22,974 bases of DNA from JAJZJT01 sp964610905. GTDB lineage: Bacteria > Actinomycetota > Acidimicrobiia > Acidimicrobiales > RAAP-2. Location of the stretch: positions 1-22,974 of the forward strand of contig CAZSYT010000047.1 in assembly GCA_964610905.1 (NCBI GenBank), read 5' to 3'. The notes under the pieces are model-generated. The model was not told where the DNA came from, did not search any database, and saw only the letters and a list, made by a program, of their open reading frames with translations. Both the position numbers and the translations under genes were made by a program. Shown here piece by piece: positions 14,328-20,756 of the stretch; the stretch's first letter is position 1, and each line of letters opens with the position of its first letter.

Positions 14328-15040
14328 GACGCGTTCTCGAGCCGCCGCTCGGCCCGCCGGGCGGTCGCCCTGCTCACCGCCAACGTGGTGAGCAGGACCC
14401 CTGAGGAGAGGTAGAGCCACCGTAGGCTGGCCACGTCGCTGCCCGCCTCGATGCCGTGGAGCCACGCGCAGGCGAACGCGACGACCGCCAGCCGGTGCAC
14501 GGCGAGCCAGTGCCGCCCGACGAGCCGGCCGGCGAGCGCGGCGCTGGTGCCGACCAGCACGCCAAGCTCGAGGGCGACGGTGCCGAGGCCCACGGCGGCG
14601 GGGCGGTAGTGGGCGAGGCCCGGGACGAACGCGCCCGCCCACCCCACGTGCGCGTAGGCGTCGAGGGCGAGGGCGACGACGTGCCCGGCGACGAGCACCG
14701 CCGTGGCGGCGGCGAGGGCGGCGTGGGCGCGCAGCACGGTCGTCGGCCGGAGGAGCGCCCGGCGCCCCCGACGCCACGGGTGCCGGAACCACAGGCCGAG
14801 GGCGGCCAGTGCGGTGAGCGCGAGATAGGCGGCGACCCCGAGCCCACGCCCGACGATCCACGGGAGCATCCGGTCGTGGAGGACGCGGCTCGCCGCCGAG
14901 TCGACGACGTGGGCGGCGACGAGCGAGCCGACGACGACCGCCGCGGCGCCGGCGCCGACCCACGGCGCGCGCGACGGGCTCGGGACGGGCGGGCCCGCGG
15001 ACGGGCCACGGGCACGGGGGCGCGGCCGCGTGCCGATCAC
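14324..15040 (-). CDS. Ferric-reductase-like di-heme membrane protein
   Basis: The protein is 238 residues from GTG 15040, overlapping the apbE stop by GTGA. Five to six membrane helices are visible (about 27-47, 63-84, 103-125, 150-172, 179-197, 206-222). Two His pairs with the spacing of the ferric reductase/NOX/MsrQ fold are present: His106-His120 (14 apart, one helix) and His182-His195 (13 apart, another helix). These should hold two stacked b hemes that carry electrons across the membrane. There is no cytosolic FAD/NAD(P)H domain, so it needs a separate donor, fitting the NuoF-like protein and ferredoxin encoded next. The acceptor outside is inferred to be the anchored flavin carriers. 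Confidence 0.85.
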   Translation of the reverse strand: MIGTRPRPRARGPSAGPPVPSPSRAPWVGAGAAAVVVGSLVAAHVVDSAASRVLHDRMLPWIVGRGLGVAAYLALTALAALGLWFRHPWRRGRRALLRPTTVLRAHAALAAATAVLVAGHVVALALDAYAHVGWAGAFVPGLAHYRPAAVGLGTVALELGVLVGTSAALAGRLVGRHWLAVHRLAVVAFACAWLHGIEAGSDVASLRWLYLSSGVLLTTLAVSRATARRAERRLENAS

Positions 15041-16170
15041 CACGCCTGCCAGACGAGGTAGCGGGCCATGGGCTCGGAGCAGGCCACGGCGCCGTCGGTC
15101 GTGACCCACAGGGCGGCGATCCCCCGCCGGGCGGCCTCCCCGGCAACCGACTGGCGACCCGACAGGAAGAGGACCTTGCTCCACACCTCGGCCTCGGCCG
15201 GGTCGCCGGCCACCACGGTCACCGCTGCCATGCCAGGGCCTCCCGGCAGGCCCGTGCGGGGGTCGATCAGGTGGTGCACGACGCGGTCGCCGGCCGTCCA
15301 CCGGCGCAGGCGCACCGACGACGTGGCGCACGACGCGTCGGCGAGCCCGAGCACGGCGAGGGGCGCGCTCCCGCCGGCGGGGTCCTCGACGCCCACGCGC
15401 CACGGCCCGCCGTCGGGCGCGTGCCCGCTGCACGTGCAGTCGCCGCCCGCCTCGACGAGGTGGTCGTCGGACACGGAGCGCAGGGTCTCGGCGGCCCACC
15501 GCACGGCCAGGCCCTTGCCGATGCCGCCCAGGTCGAGGGGACGACCGCCGAGATGCACCTCGTCCCGGCCTCGGAAGCGGGGCTGCCACGGCGGCGGGAC
15601 CACGCGTCGGCGGGCCCGGCCGGCCGGGGCGGCGGCGCCGCCCCCGGCGAACGACAGCGAGGCGGTGTAGCCGAGCCCGACGAGGTCCTCGAGCACCCTG
15701 GGGTCGAAGCGACCCTCGCTGCGGAGGTAGGCGGCGTGGGCTTCGGCGATCGCCGACGCGCACGTCGGGGGCAGGCTGTGCCAGCGGTCGGGGTCGGCGT
15801 TGGCCACCATCAGCGGGCTCGCCGGGTCGAACCGGGTGCACGTGGCGGCCACCGTCTCGAAGACGCCGAGCGCCCGGTCGACCGCCTCGGCCACGGCGCT
15901 CTCGCCGGCGCGGTCGTCGCGAGCCTGCCCGGTCCGCCGGTCCGCCGGTGCGGAGGGTCGCCCGAGCGCCTGGACGGCGATGGCGGAGGCCATGGCCTGG
16001 ACGCGTCCGACGACCACGCCGTCGGCCACCTCCACCGTGCGCGACCCTTCGGCGACCGCTGCCGCCTGCCGATCGGGCACCCGGCGAGAGGTGCGGCCCG
16101 CGGGCGGGGCGGGCGGGGCGGGCGGCACCGTGGCTTGTGGGGCCGGGCCACCGGGTGCACGTGCGGGCAC
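15037..16170 (-). CDS. apbE: FAD:protein FMN transferase (ApbE family)
   Basis: The protein is 377 residues from GTG 16170, with TGAGGAC upstream; only 8 bases separate it from the previous stop. ApbE hallmarks appear in order: LDLGGIGKGLAVRWAAE (212-228), VEAGGDCTCSG (239-249) and VHHLIDPRTGLP (298-309). The Mg-site segment is AEAEVWSKVLFL, where the usual Asp and Thr positions appear as Glu and Lys; this alignment is tentative. ApbE splits FAD and attaches FMN to Ser/Thr in a motif of the type S/T-G-A-T/S. There is no signal peptide or lipobox, only a Pro/Ala-rich leader (1-35), so the enzyme is probably cytosolic. Its likely targets are the two small proteins encoded just before it, since no FMN_bind domain is seen in the window. 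Confidence 0.92.
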   Translation of the reverse strand: MPARAPGGPAPQATVPPAPPAPPAGRTSRRVPDRQAAAVAEGSRTVEVADGVVVGRVQAMASAIAVQALGRPSAPADRRTGQARDDRAGESAVAEAVDRALGVFETVAATCTRFDPASPLMVANADPDRWHSLPPTCASAIAEAHAAYLRSEGRFDPRVLEDLVGLGYTASLSFAGGGAAAPAGRARRRVVPPPWQPRFRGRDEVHLGGRPLDLGGIGKGLAVRWAAETLRSVSDDHLVEAGGDCTCSGHAPDGGPWRVGVEDPAGGSAPLAVLGLADASCATSSVRLRRWTAGDRVVHHLIDPRTGLPGGPGMAAVTVVAGDPAEAEVWSKVLFLSGRQSVAGEAARRGIAALWVTTDGAVACSEPMARYLVWQAW

Positions 16171-16178
16171 GGCGGTCC

Positions 16179-16583
16179 TCAGGGCACGCCCGATGCGCCC
16201 GTGGTGGCGTGCACGACGGGCGGGGCGGGTCGAGGCGCGGGCGTGGCGGCGGGCGTGCTCGCCGGGGTGGGTGCCGGCACCGTCACGGGGGCCGGCGCGG
16301 CCCCGCTCCCGGACGTCAAGGCGGCGAGCTGGCCTTGCAGGCCGGCGAGCTCGGTCTCGAGCTGTGACACCTGCGCCTCCGCCTGGCTCACCTTGGGCGG
16401 CACCGTCGTCGTGGTCGTCGGGGCGGGCGCGGCAGGTGCCTGCGCTGCGGCCTGGTGGGCGGCGACGGCGACCGGCGGGCCGGGCACGGCCCAGGCCAGG
16501 CTCAGGCCGGTGACCCCGGCCGTCGCCGCGGTGACCACCACGGCCGGGACGGCACGGTGCCGTCGGCTCGCCGGCTCAGCCAT
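16179..16583 (-). CDS. Small membrane-anchored protein with C-terminal TTGAS motif, candidate flavin carrier 2
   Basis: The protein is 134 residues from ATG 16583; the start overlaps the previous stop by 8 bases. An Arg-rich N-terminus (RRHR) and one hydrophobic segment (about 11-43) predict a single anchor with an outside C-terminus. A Thr-run (56-60) and a short coiled coil (about 64-90, VSQAEAQVSQLETELAGLQG) follow, then a Pro/Ala/Thr linker. The protein ends VVHATTGASGVP. Residues 124-132, VHATTGASG, are identical to 115-123 of carrier 1, and T-G-A-S matches the core of ApbE flavinylation sites. There is no FMN_bind domain. Attachment of FMN to Ser131 is a hypothesis. Confidence 0.75.
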   Translation of the reverse strand: MAEPASRRHRAVPAVVVTAATAGVTGLSLAWAVPGPPVAVAAHQAAAQAPAAPAPTTTTTVPPKVSQAEAQVSQLETELAGLQGQLAALTSGSGAAPAPVTVPAPTPASTPAATPAPRPAPPVVHATTGASGVP

Positions 16584-17040
16584 CGCCGCCCTTGGAGCTG
16601 CTCGTCTTGGTCGTGCCCGTCTTGTCGGTCTTGTCGGAGTGGTCGCCGCCGTGGTCCTCCCCCGACGTCGTCCCGCTGGCCCCCGTGGTGGCGTGCACCG
16701 TCGGTGCCGTCACGCTGGGGGGCGGGGCGGTGGTGGCCGTGGCCTGGGCGGCGGCCTGGGCGGCCGCCTCCGCAGCGGCCTCGGCAGCCTGACGTGCCTT
16801 CGCCGCGGCGATCTCCTGCTGGGCGGCGGCGATCTGCGCCTCGAGCTGGTGGGCCTGCTGGTCGAGGGCGGCGGCGGGGTCGGTCGTCGTCGTGGTCGGC
16901 GCGACGGTGGTCGGTGGCGCCGTGGCGGGCGTCACCGACGCCGTGTTCTGCCCGGTCAGCGCGTGCCCCGTGGCTCCCACGCCGGCGAGGGCAGCGCCGG
17001 CCGCCGCTGCCCCGATCAACCACCCGTGCCGCTGTGCCAT
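16576..17040 (-). CDS. Small membrane-anchored protein with TTGAS motif, candidate flavin carrier 1 (first gene of operon)
   Basis: The protein is 154 residues from ATG 17040, with GGAGG 5 bases upstream, the strongest ribosome site in the operon. One N-terminal hydrophobic segment (about 7-28) is preceded by Arg/His. Thr-rich linker 44-53 leads to an Ala-rich coiled coil (about 57-100, LDQQAHQLEAQIAAAQQEIAA). VHATTGASG follows at 115-123, then a charged tail of His/Asp, Lys and Ser/Thr (124-154). The layout of anchor, Thr linker, coiled coil and motif is the same as in carrier 2, but the sequences outside the nonamer have diverged strongly, so these are old paralogues. It may carry FMN on Ser122 outside the membrane; this is a hypothesis. 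The acidic/His tail (GEDHGGDHSD) could also bind metal. Confidence 0.75.
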   Translation of the reverse strand: MAQRHGWLIGAAAAGAALAGVGATGHALTGQNTASVTPATAPPTTVAPTTTTTDPAAALDQQAHQLEAQIAAAQQEIAAAKARQAAEAAAEAAAQAAAQATATTAPPPSVTAPTVHATTGASGTTSGEDHGGDHSDKTDKTGTTKTSSSKGGDG

Positions 17041-17116
17041 CGCTGCCTCCAAACGGTCGCTCCACTGCGTGCAGGGGCAGTGTCGGCAGTCGAGGTGAGC
17101 CGGACCTAAGCCCACT

Positions 17117-17132
17117 GTGAGAGTCTTCTCAC
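17117..17132 (-). promoter_or_regulatory. Candidate operator of the nine-gene redox operon
   Basis: GTGAGA-GTCT-TCTCAC is a perfect dyad with 6-base arms, 77 bases upstream of the first gene. It is a candidate site for the operon's own response regulator, although OmpR-type proteins more often use direct repeats. No convincing -10/-35 pair was assigned. Confidence 0.45.
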
Positions 17133-17265
17133 CCACGTTCCGTCGTGGATACGGGCTCGCCGGCCGCCGGCGGATCGACCCCGGTCTGACCTGGACCTGC
17201 CGGCCCGCGGCCCGGCTCCGGCCGAACGGGCGGGCACCGGGGACCGCCTGGCATCGGCCGGAGTA

Positions 17266-17288
17266 TTGTGACAGGATTACTGTCATAA
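17266..17288 (+). promoter_or_regulatory. Candidate operator upstream of the 17323 gene
   Basis: TGACAG-GATTA-CTGTCA (17269-17285) is a perfect dyad, extended outward by TT/AA after one mismatched pair (17266-17288). It lies in an AT-rich patch 35 bases before the start codon. The binding protein is not known. Confidence 0.55.
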
Positions 17289-17322
17289 GATGGCCGGCAG
17301 CGGAAGCCGAGGAGGTCACGCG

Positions 17323-17958
17323 ATGACGTCGCAGGAAGCCGTCCGGTTGGTGTCCGACATGCGCGGTGTCCGCTACGGCGAGGTGCTCGCCGTCCGACAG
17401 GGAACCAGTGGGCTCGAGGCCGAGGTGTACGGCACCCAGCTGCTCAACGACTGCCCGCAGGACCGCTGGGACGCCCTCGACCCGGCCGCCATCGCCACCG
17501 AGCTCGGCGCCGTCTTCGTCAAGTTGAACGGCCCGCGCCACTGGGTGCTCGACGGGCTGGGCGCCAAGGTGGCCGTCGTCGAGCCGGTGGTGCGCACCTT
17601 CGCCGGGCTGGAGATGCGGCGGATCGCCGTCGTGCGTCTGGGCGGCGACCCGACCGGCGCGCCCTACCGGCTCCGCACCGTCGAGCGCGGCGCCGTGTTC
17701 TTCTTCGACGCCGGCAAGCCCGTCTACGAGCTCGTCGACCCCGACGGAGCCGCCTACGTCATGCAGGCCTACTGCGTCGGTGTCGACCCCGCGCTCACCG
17801 AGGCGGCCCTGCCGGGGATCGCCGACCGCCTGGCACTGCCCCGAGGTTGGTCGTTCCGTGCCCGGGTCCTCGAGGAGGAGCTGGTCGTCGACACGCGCGA
17901 CCACGCGGCGACGGTCGTGCAGGACGAGCTCGAGAACACCTACACGCTGCCCGGCTGA
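17323..17958 (+). CDS. Conserved-looking hypothetical protein, 211 aa
   Basis: The start is ATG 17323 because GAGGAGG lies 7 bases upstream; the ATG at 17290 has no ribosome site and overlaps the promoter patch. Composition and codon use are those of a real soluble protein with alternating strand/helix character. Conserved-looking pieces are NDCPQDRWDALDP (42-54), FVKLNGPRHWVLDGLG (65-80), RRIAVVRLGG (99-108) and AYVMQAYCVGVDPALTE (144-160). There is no signal peptide, membrane helix or metal motif. I do not recognise the family with confidence. It is divergent from the redox operon and has its own dyad, so a link to that system is possible but not shown. Confidence 0.8.
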   Translation: MTSQEAVRLVSDMRGVRYGEVLAVRQGTSGLEAEVYGTQLLNDCPQDRWDALDPAAIATELGAVFVKLNGPRHWVLDGLGAKVAVVEPVVRTFAGLEMRRIAVVRLGGDPTGAPYRLRTVERGAVFFFDAGKPVYELVDPDGAAYVMQAYCVGVDPALTEAALPGIADRLALPRGWSFRARVLEEELVVDTRDHAATVVQDELENTYTLPG

Positions 17959-17969
17959 CGCTGCGTGAA

Positions 17970-18008
17970 CCAGCGCTCGCCCTGCGGTAGGCGCCGGGCT
18001 GGCGCTGG
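17970..18008 (+). terminator. Weak terminator candidate after the 17323 gene
   Basis: CCAGCGC (17970-17976) pairs with GCGCTGG (18002-18008) around a 25-base loop that has its own GC pairing. It is placed 12 bases after the stop codon, without a T-run. Confidence 0.3.
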
Positions 18009-18096
18009 ACAGTCGACCGAGCCAGATCCGGCACGTCTGCTCTGCCTCGAACCCGAAGCGGCAGCGAGCCCACGTCGAGTGCCCAGGTCCTACCCT

Positions 18097-18177
18097 GTGA
18101 CCGAGCCGGTCGTGACCCGGAGGGTGACCGAGCCGGTCGTGACCCGGAGGGTGACCGAGCCGGTCGTGACCCGGAGG
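18097..18177 (+). repeat. 27-bp tandem repeat, three exact copies, directly upstream of the cupin gene
   Basis: The unit begins GTGACCGAGCCGGTC and ends GTGACCCGGAGG. Copies are at 18097-18123, 18124-18150 and 18151-18177, all identical. Each contains the mini-hairpin GACCG-AGC-CGGTC and a GGAGG Shine-Dalgarno core; only the last GGAGG is at the right distance (8 bases) from the ATG at 18186. Confidence 0.92.
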
Positions 18178-18185
18178 AGAGCACC

Positions 18186-18548
18186 ATGAGCGACGAAGGG
18201 GAAGAGGCAGTACCCGAGTCTCGAGGTATGACGGTGGAGCTGCTCGCCGCCGTCGACCTGGGCCCGGAGATCGAGGGCATGGCAGGTCGCCAGCTCCGGA
18301 TGCGGTTGTTCACCTTCGAGCCTGGAGCCGTCTTCGGGCCTCTTCACGACCACAAGGGCAGACCAGGCGTCGTCTACGTCCTCGAAGGGATGATCACCGA
18401 CCACCGAGATGGCGTCGCCACGGAGTACGGACCTGGTCTGGGCTGGCCGGAAGACCGGAACACCACGCACTGGCTCGAGAACAGAGGACCGCTTCCCGCG
18501 GTGGAGGTCTCGGTCGACATCGTCAGGCCGGAGGCCACGCCGACGTAG
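18186..18548 (+). CDS. Small cupin-domain protein
   Basis: The protein is 120 residues from ATG 18186. It is a single cupin barrel: motif 1 is FEPGAVFGPLHDHKGRPGVVYVLEG (44-68) with His54, His56 and Glu67, and motif 2 is seen as PEDRNTTHWLENRG (88-101) with His95. This His-His-Glu-His set can bind a metal. Such stand-alone cupins may be metal-dependent enzymes or small-molecule sensors, and the substrate is unknown. The first 13 residues are acidic and probably disordered. The ribosome site is supplied by the last of three 27-bp repeats. The gene is convergent with the cold-shock-like gene, 27 bases away. Confidence 0.85.
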   Translation: MSDEGEEAVPESRGMTVELLAAVDLGPEIEGMAGRQLRMRLFTFEPGAVFGPLHDHKGRPGVVYVLEGMITDHRDGVATEYGPGLGWPEDRNTTHWLENRGPLPAVEVSVDIVRPEATPT

Positions 18549-18575
18549 ACCGCCCTCCAGACGCTGCCTGACGCG

Positions 18576-18881
18576 TCAAGCGAGCCCGGGCGGCTCACCC
18601 GGCGCCGGCCCCGGCCGGCCGAGCGGCCTGGCGGCCGTGCGCACCCGAGCCGGGTACCCGTCCTGGCCCGGCGTCTCGTAGTCGAAGACGACGGGGGCAC
18701 CCGGGGCGAGCGTCCGGTACCCGGGCATGTCGACCTGGGAGGCGTGGCACCACACGAGCGTGCCGTCGGGTGCGCGCAGCGCGCCCCACCCGGCGACGTC
18801 GTCCCACCACTCGACCGTCCCGCTCACCGTCTCGTGGGGCTTCCGCACGTCTGCCACGGTACGTCGCTGCGCCGCCGGCAC
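18576..18881 (-). CDS. Cold-shock-domain-like protein
   Basis: The protein is 101 residues from GTG 18881; nearer GTG codons at positions 9 and 12 are alternative starts. Residues 19-83 follow the cold-shock fold: VSGTVEWWDDVAGWGALRAPDG, then TLVWCHASQVD, then LAPGAPVVFDYETPGQDGYPARVR. GWGAL stands in for the RNP1 GFGFI, and VWCHAS for RNP2 VFVHFS. Fewer aromatic residues than in CspA mean RNA binding may be weaker. A Pro/Gly-rich tail of 18 residues follows. It is probably a cytosolic nucleic-acid-binding protein. Confidence 0.78.
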   Translation of the reverse strand: MPAAQRRTVADVRKPHETVSGTVEWWDDVAGWGALRAPDGTLVWCHASQVDMPGYRTLAPGAPVVFDYETPGQDGYPARVRTAARPLGRPGPAPGEPPGLA

Positions 18882-18963
18882 GACGAACGACCAGATACAG
18901 CCCCTTGTTGCTCAACGTCCAGTTGATTACATTACGTAGAGCACTGAGCAGGGGGGGGATGCC

Positions 18964-19902
18964 ATGGACGCCAGCAGCCAGCAGCAGGCCCGCGCCGACG
19001 CCACCGAGAGGGTCGCTGCCGCCGAGCCGCGAGCCCGGTCCGTCGCCGAGCCGGGCTCGTGCGTCGACTTCGAACGCCTCGATGCCGAGGTCGACGGGCT
19101 CCGCCAGGCGTACGCGGCGGCGTCGCCGTACCCGCACATCGCCCTCGACGGGCTCCTCACGCCGGCGGTCGCCCGTCAGGCAATCGCCGAGTTCCCGAGC
19201 GTCGACAGCGAGAACTGGATCAACTTCGTCCACAACAACGAGCGGAAGTTCTCGAACGTGTCGCCCGCCACCTGGCCGCCCACCTTGCGAGCGGTCTGGC
19301 GCGACCTGAGCTCGCCCCGCTTCCTCGCCTTCCTGAGCGCGCTCACCGGCATCGACGGCCTCATGTCCGACGAGACCCTCGAGGGCGGCGGGCTCCACCA
19401 GACCCGACCGGGCGGGTTCCTGAACGTCCACGCCGACTTCCGGGTCCATCCCCGCAGGCCCCACTGGCAGCGCCGGTGCAACGTCGTGCTCTACCTGAAC
19501 GACGAGTGGCGCCCGGAGTACGGCGGTGACCTCGAGATCTGGAGCCGTGACATGTCGGTGCGCGAGCACCTCGTGGCACCCCTCGGCAACCGGGCGGTCA
19601 TCTTCACCACCGGCGCCGAGACGTGGCACGGCCACCCCGACCCGCTGCGGTGCCCGCCGGGCGTGGCGCGTCGGTCGCTCGCCCTGTTCCACTACACCTA
19701 CGAGGAGCACCCCGAGGGCGGCCCCACCGTCTACCGGGCCCGGCCGGGAGACGGGCGCCTCGAGCGGCTCGGCATCTACTCGGACAACCTGGCGGTGATG
19801 GCCTACGACTGGGTCAAGCGCCGGGTGGGCCTGTCCGACAAGTCGACGGCCGCCCGCTTCCTCGGCGAGCGCCACCTGCCCCCGCCCGGCGGGATGGGGT
19901 AG
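18964..19902 (+). CDS. 2OG-Fe(II) oxygenase, prolyl 4-hydroxylase-like
   Basis: The protein is 312 residues from ATG 18964, preceded by a G-run. The double-stranded beta-helix core spans about 140-246. GGGLHQTRPGGFLNVHADFRVHP gives His156 and Asp158 as the proximal iron ligands. NVVLYLNDEWRPEYGGDLEIW is the typical middle block. The distal ligand is one of His222/His224 in TWHGHPDPL, with Arg236/Arg237 before SLALFHYT as 2-oxoglutarate anchor. This block order is found in the Gly-Gly-Asp-Leu family of bacterial hydroxylases often next to sugar or cell-surface gene clusters. The substrate is unknown. The glycosyltransferases downstream fit a surface-modification role, which is inference. Confidence 0.9.
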   Translation: MDASSQQQARADATERVAAAEPRARSVAEPGSCVDFERLDAEVDGLRQAYAAASPYPHIALDGLLTPAVARQAIAEFPSVDSENWINFVHNNERKFSNVSPATWPPTLRAVWRDLSSPRFLAFLSALTGIDGLMSDETLEGGGLHQTRPGGFLNVHADFRVHPRRPHWQRRCNVVLYLNDEWRPEYGGDLEIWSRDMSVREHLVAPLGNRAVIFTTGAETWHGHPDPLRCPPGVARRSLALFHYTYEEHPEGGPTVYRARPGDGRLERLGIYSDNLAVMAYDWVKRRVGLSDKSTAARFLGERHLPPPGGMG

Positions 19903-19922
19903 CCGGGGGGGGCCGCCCGCCG

Positions 19923-20543
19923 TCACGACGCGCCAGGCGGCCTCCAGCCCGGGTCGCGCCCGTACCCGGCGAGCACGGCGACCCACGGGTCGCCGTCGGC
20001 CGTCGCCCGGAAGAGGGCGTGCTGGCCGCGCTGGACCAGTTCGGGGCCCGACGGGCGATGGTCGCCGCCGAGCGCCCTCGCGAGGTCCCAGGCGTGGACG
20101 TGCCATTCGCCGATCGCCACCCCGGTGTGCTGTCCCACGGTGAGCGTCCCCATACCGCTCCAGGTGCCGCAGACCAGCTCCCAGTCGGCCGCCGCGAGCC
20201 GGTGGCGGTGCTCGGTCGCGAGCTCGACGAAGCGCGCGATGCGCTCGGACCCGTCGCGCTCGGGGAGGCCGCGGAGGTCGGCAGCGTTCATGGCGGCGAG
20301 CGCTCCGGCCGTCGGCAGGTCGGCGAAGGGACGGCCGTCGACGGCGGCGGCGAGCAGGCGGAGCCAGTACCGGGTGACGGCAGCCAGGTGGCCGGCGAGG
20401 TCGAGCACGGTCCAGCCGGCGCACGGGGTCGGCGCGTCCCACATCTCGACGCCCGGCGACAGCGCCGAGACGGCGGCGATCGCCTCGTCGTAGGACGCCA
20501 GCACCTCGGCACGGCCCGCTGCGGGGTCGCCTGCGTACGCCAC
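19923..20543 (-). CDS. Maleylpyruvate-isomerase-family / TIGR03086-like metal-binding protein
   Basis: The protein is 206 residues from GTG 20543, chosen for the GGAGGTGGGGG just upstream; an ATG at 20633 would add 30 residues with no ribosome site. It is a DinB-like four-helix protein with the family blocks PTPCAGWTVLDLAGHLAAVTRYW (39-60) and GEWHVHAWDLARAL (145-158). The metal ligands are likely His52, Glu146 and His150. Known members use mycothiol to isomerise maleylpyruvate, or are uncharacterised TIGR03086 proteins; which applies here is not clear. Mycothiol dependence fits an actinobacterial host. It is convergent with the 2OG oxygenase gene, 20 bases apart. Confidence 0.82.
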   Translation of the reverse strand: MAYAGDPAAGRAEVLASYDEAIAAVSALSPGVEMWDAPTPCAGWTVLDLAGHLAAVTRYWLRLLAAAVDGRPFADLPTAGALAAMNAADLRGLPERDGSERIARFVELATEHRHRLAAADWELVCGTWSGMGTLTVGQHTGVAIGEWHVHAWDLARALGGDHRPSGPELVQRGQHALFRATADGDPWVAVLAGYGRDPGWRPPGAS

Positions 20544-20756
20544 TGCCCCCACCTCCGTCTGCTCCCTCGGGGCTCGGCGGGCGACCGCCCGGACGCGCCG
20601 TGCGACGACTGTGGTCGCCCCCGGGGTGCTCATGATGGCCGACGGGAGCCCCGATGGCGCGGATCGAGGGTACCGAGCTCGAAGCTCGGGGCGGGTCACG
20701 GGTCGCCCGCGGCGTGGGCCGCCCCGTCGTCCCGTGACGAGCGCTTGGTAGGCTCG

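Larger units (their letters stand above)
17041..17322. other. Divergent promoter region between the redox operon and the 17323 gene
   Basis: This 282-base region serves two diverging transcripts. It contains two separate dyads (17117-17132 nearer the operon, 17266-17288 nearer the plus-strand gene). No further gene is seen. Confidence 0.6.

Noticed and set aside
15271..17109. A 612-codon plus-strand open frame
   Set aside because: It is antisense to apbE and the two small anchored proteins; it has Gly/Arg-rich composition and no domain. It results from high GC removing stop codons.
18097..18177. The 27-bp repeats considered as a CRISPR array
   Set aside because: The copies abut with no spacers, and no cas gene is present.
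17965..18189. A 74-codon plus-strand frame with VTEPVVTRR repeats before the cupin
   Set aside because: The frame has no ribosome site, an unusual Arg/Ser composition and overlaps the cupin ribosome-binding region; it is more likely leader sequence.
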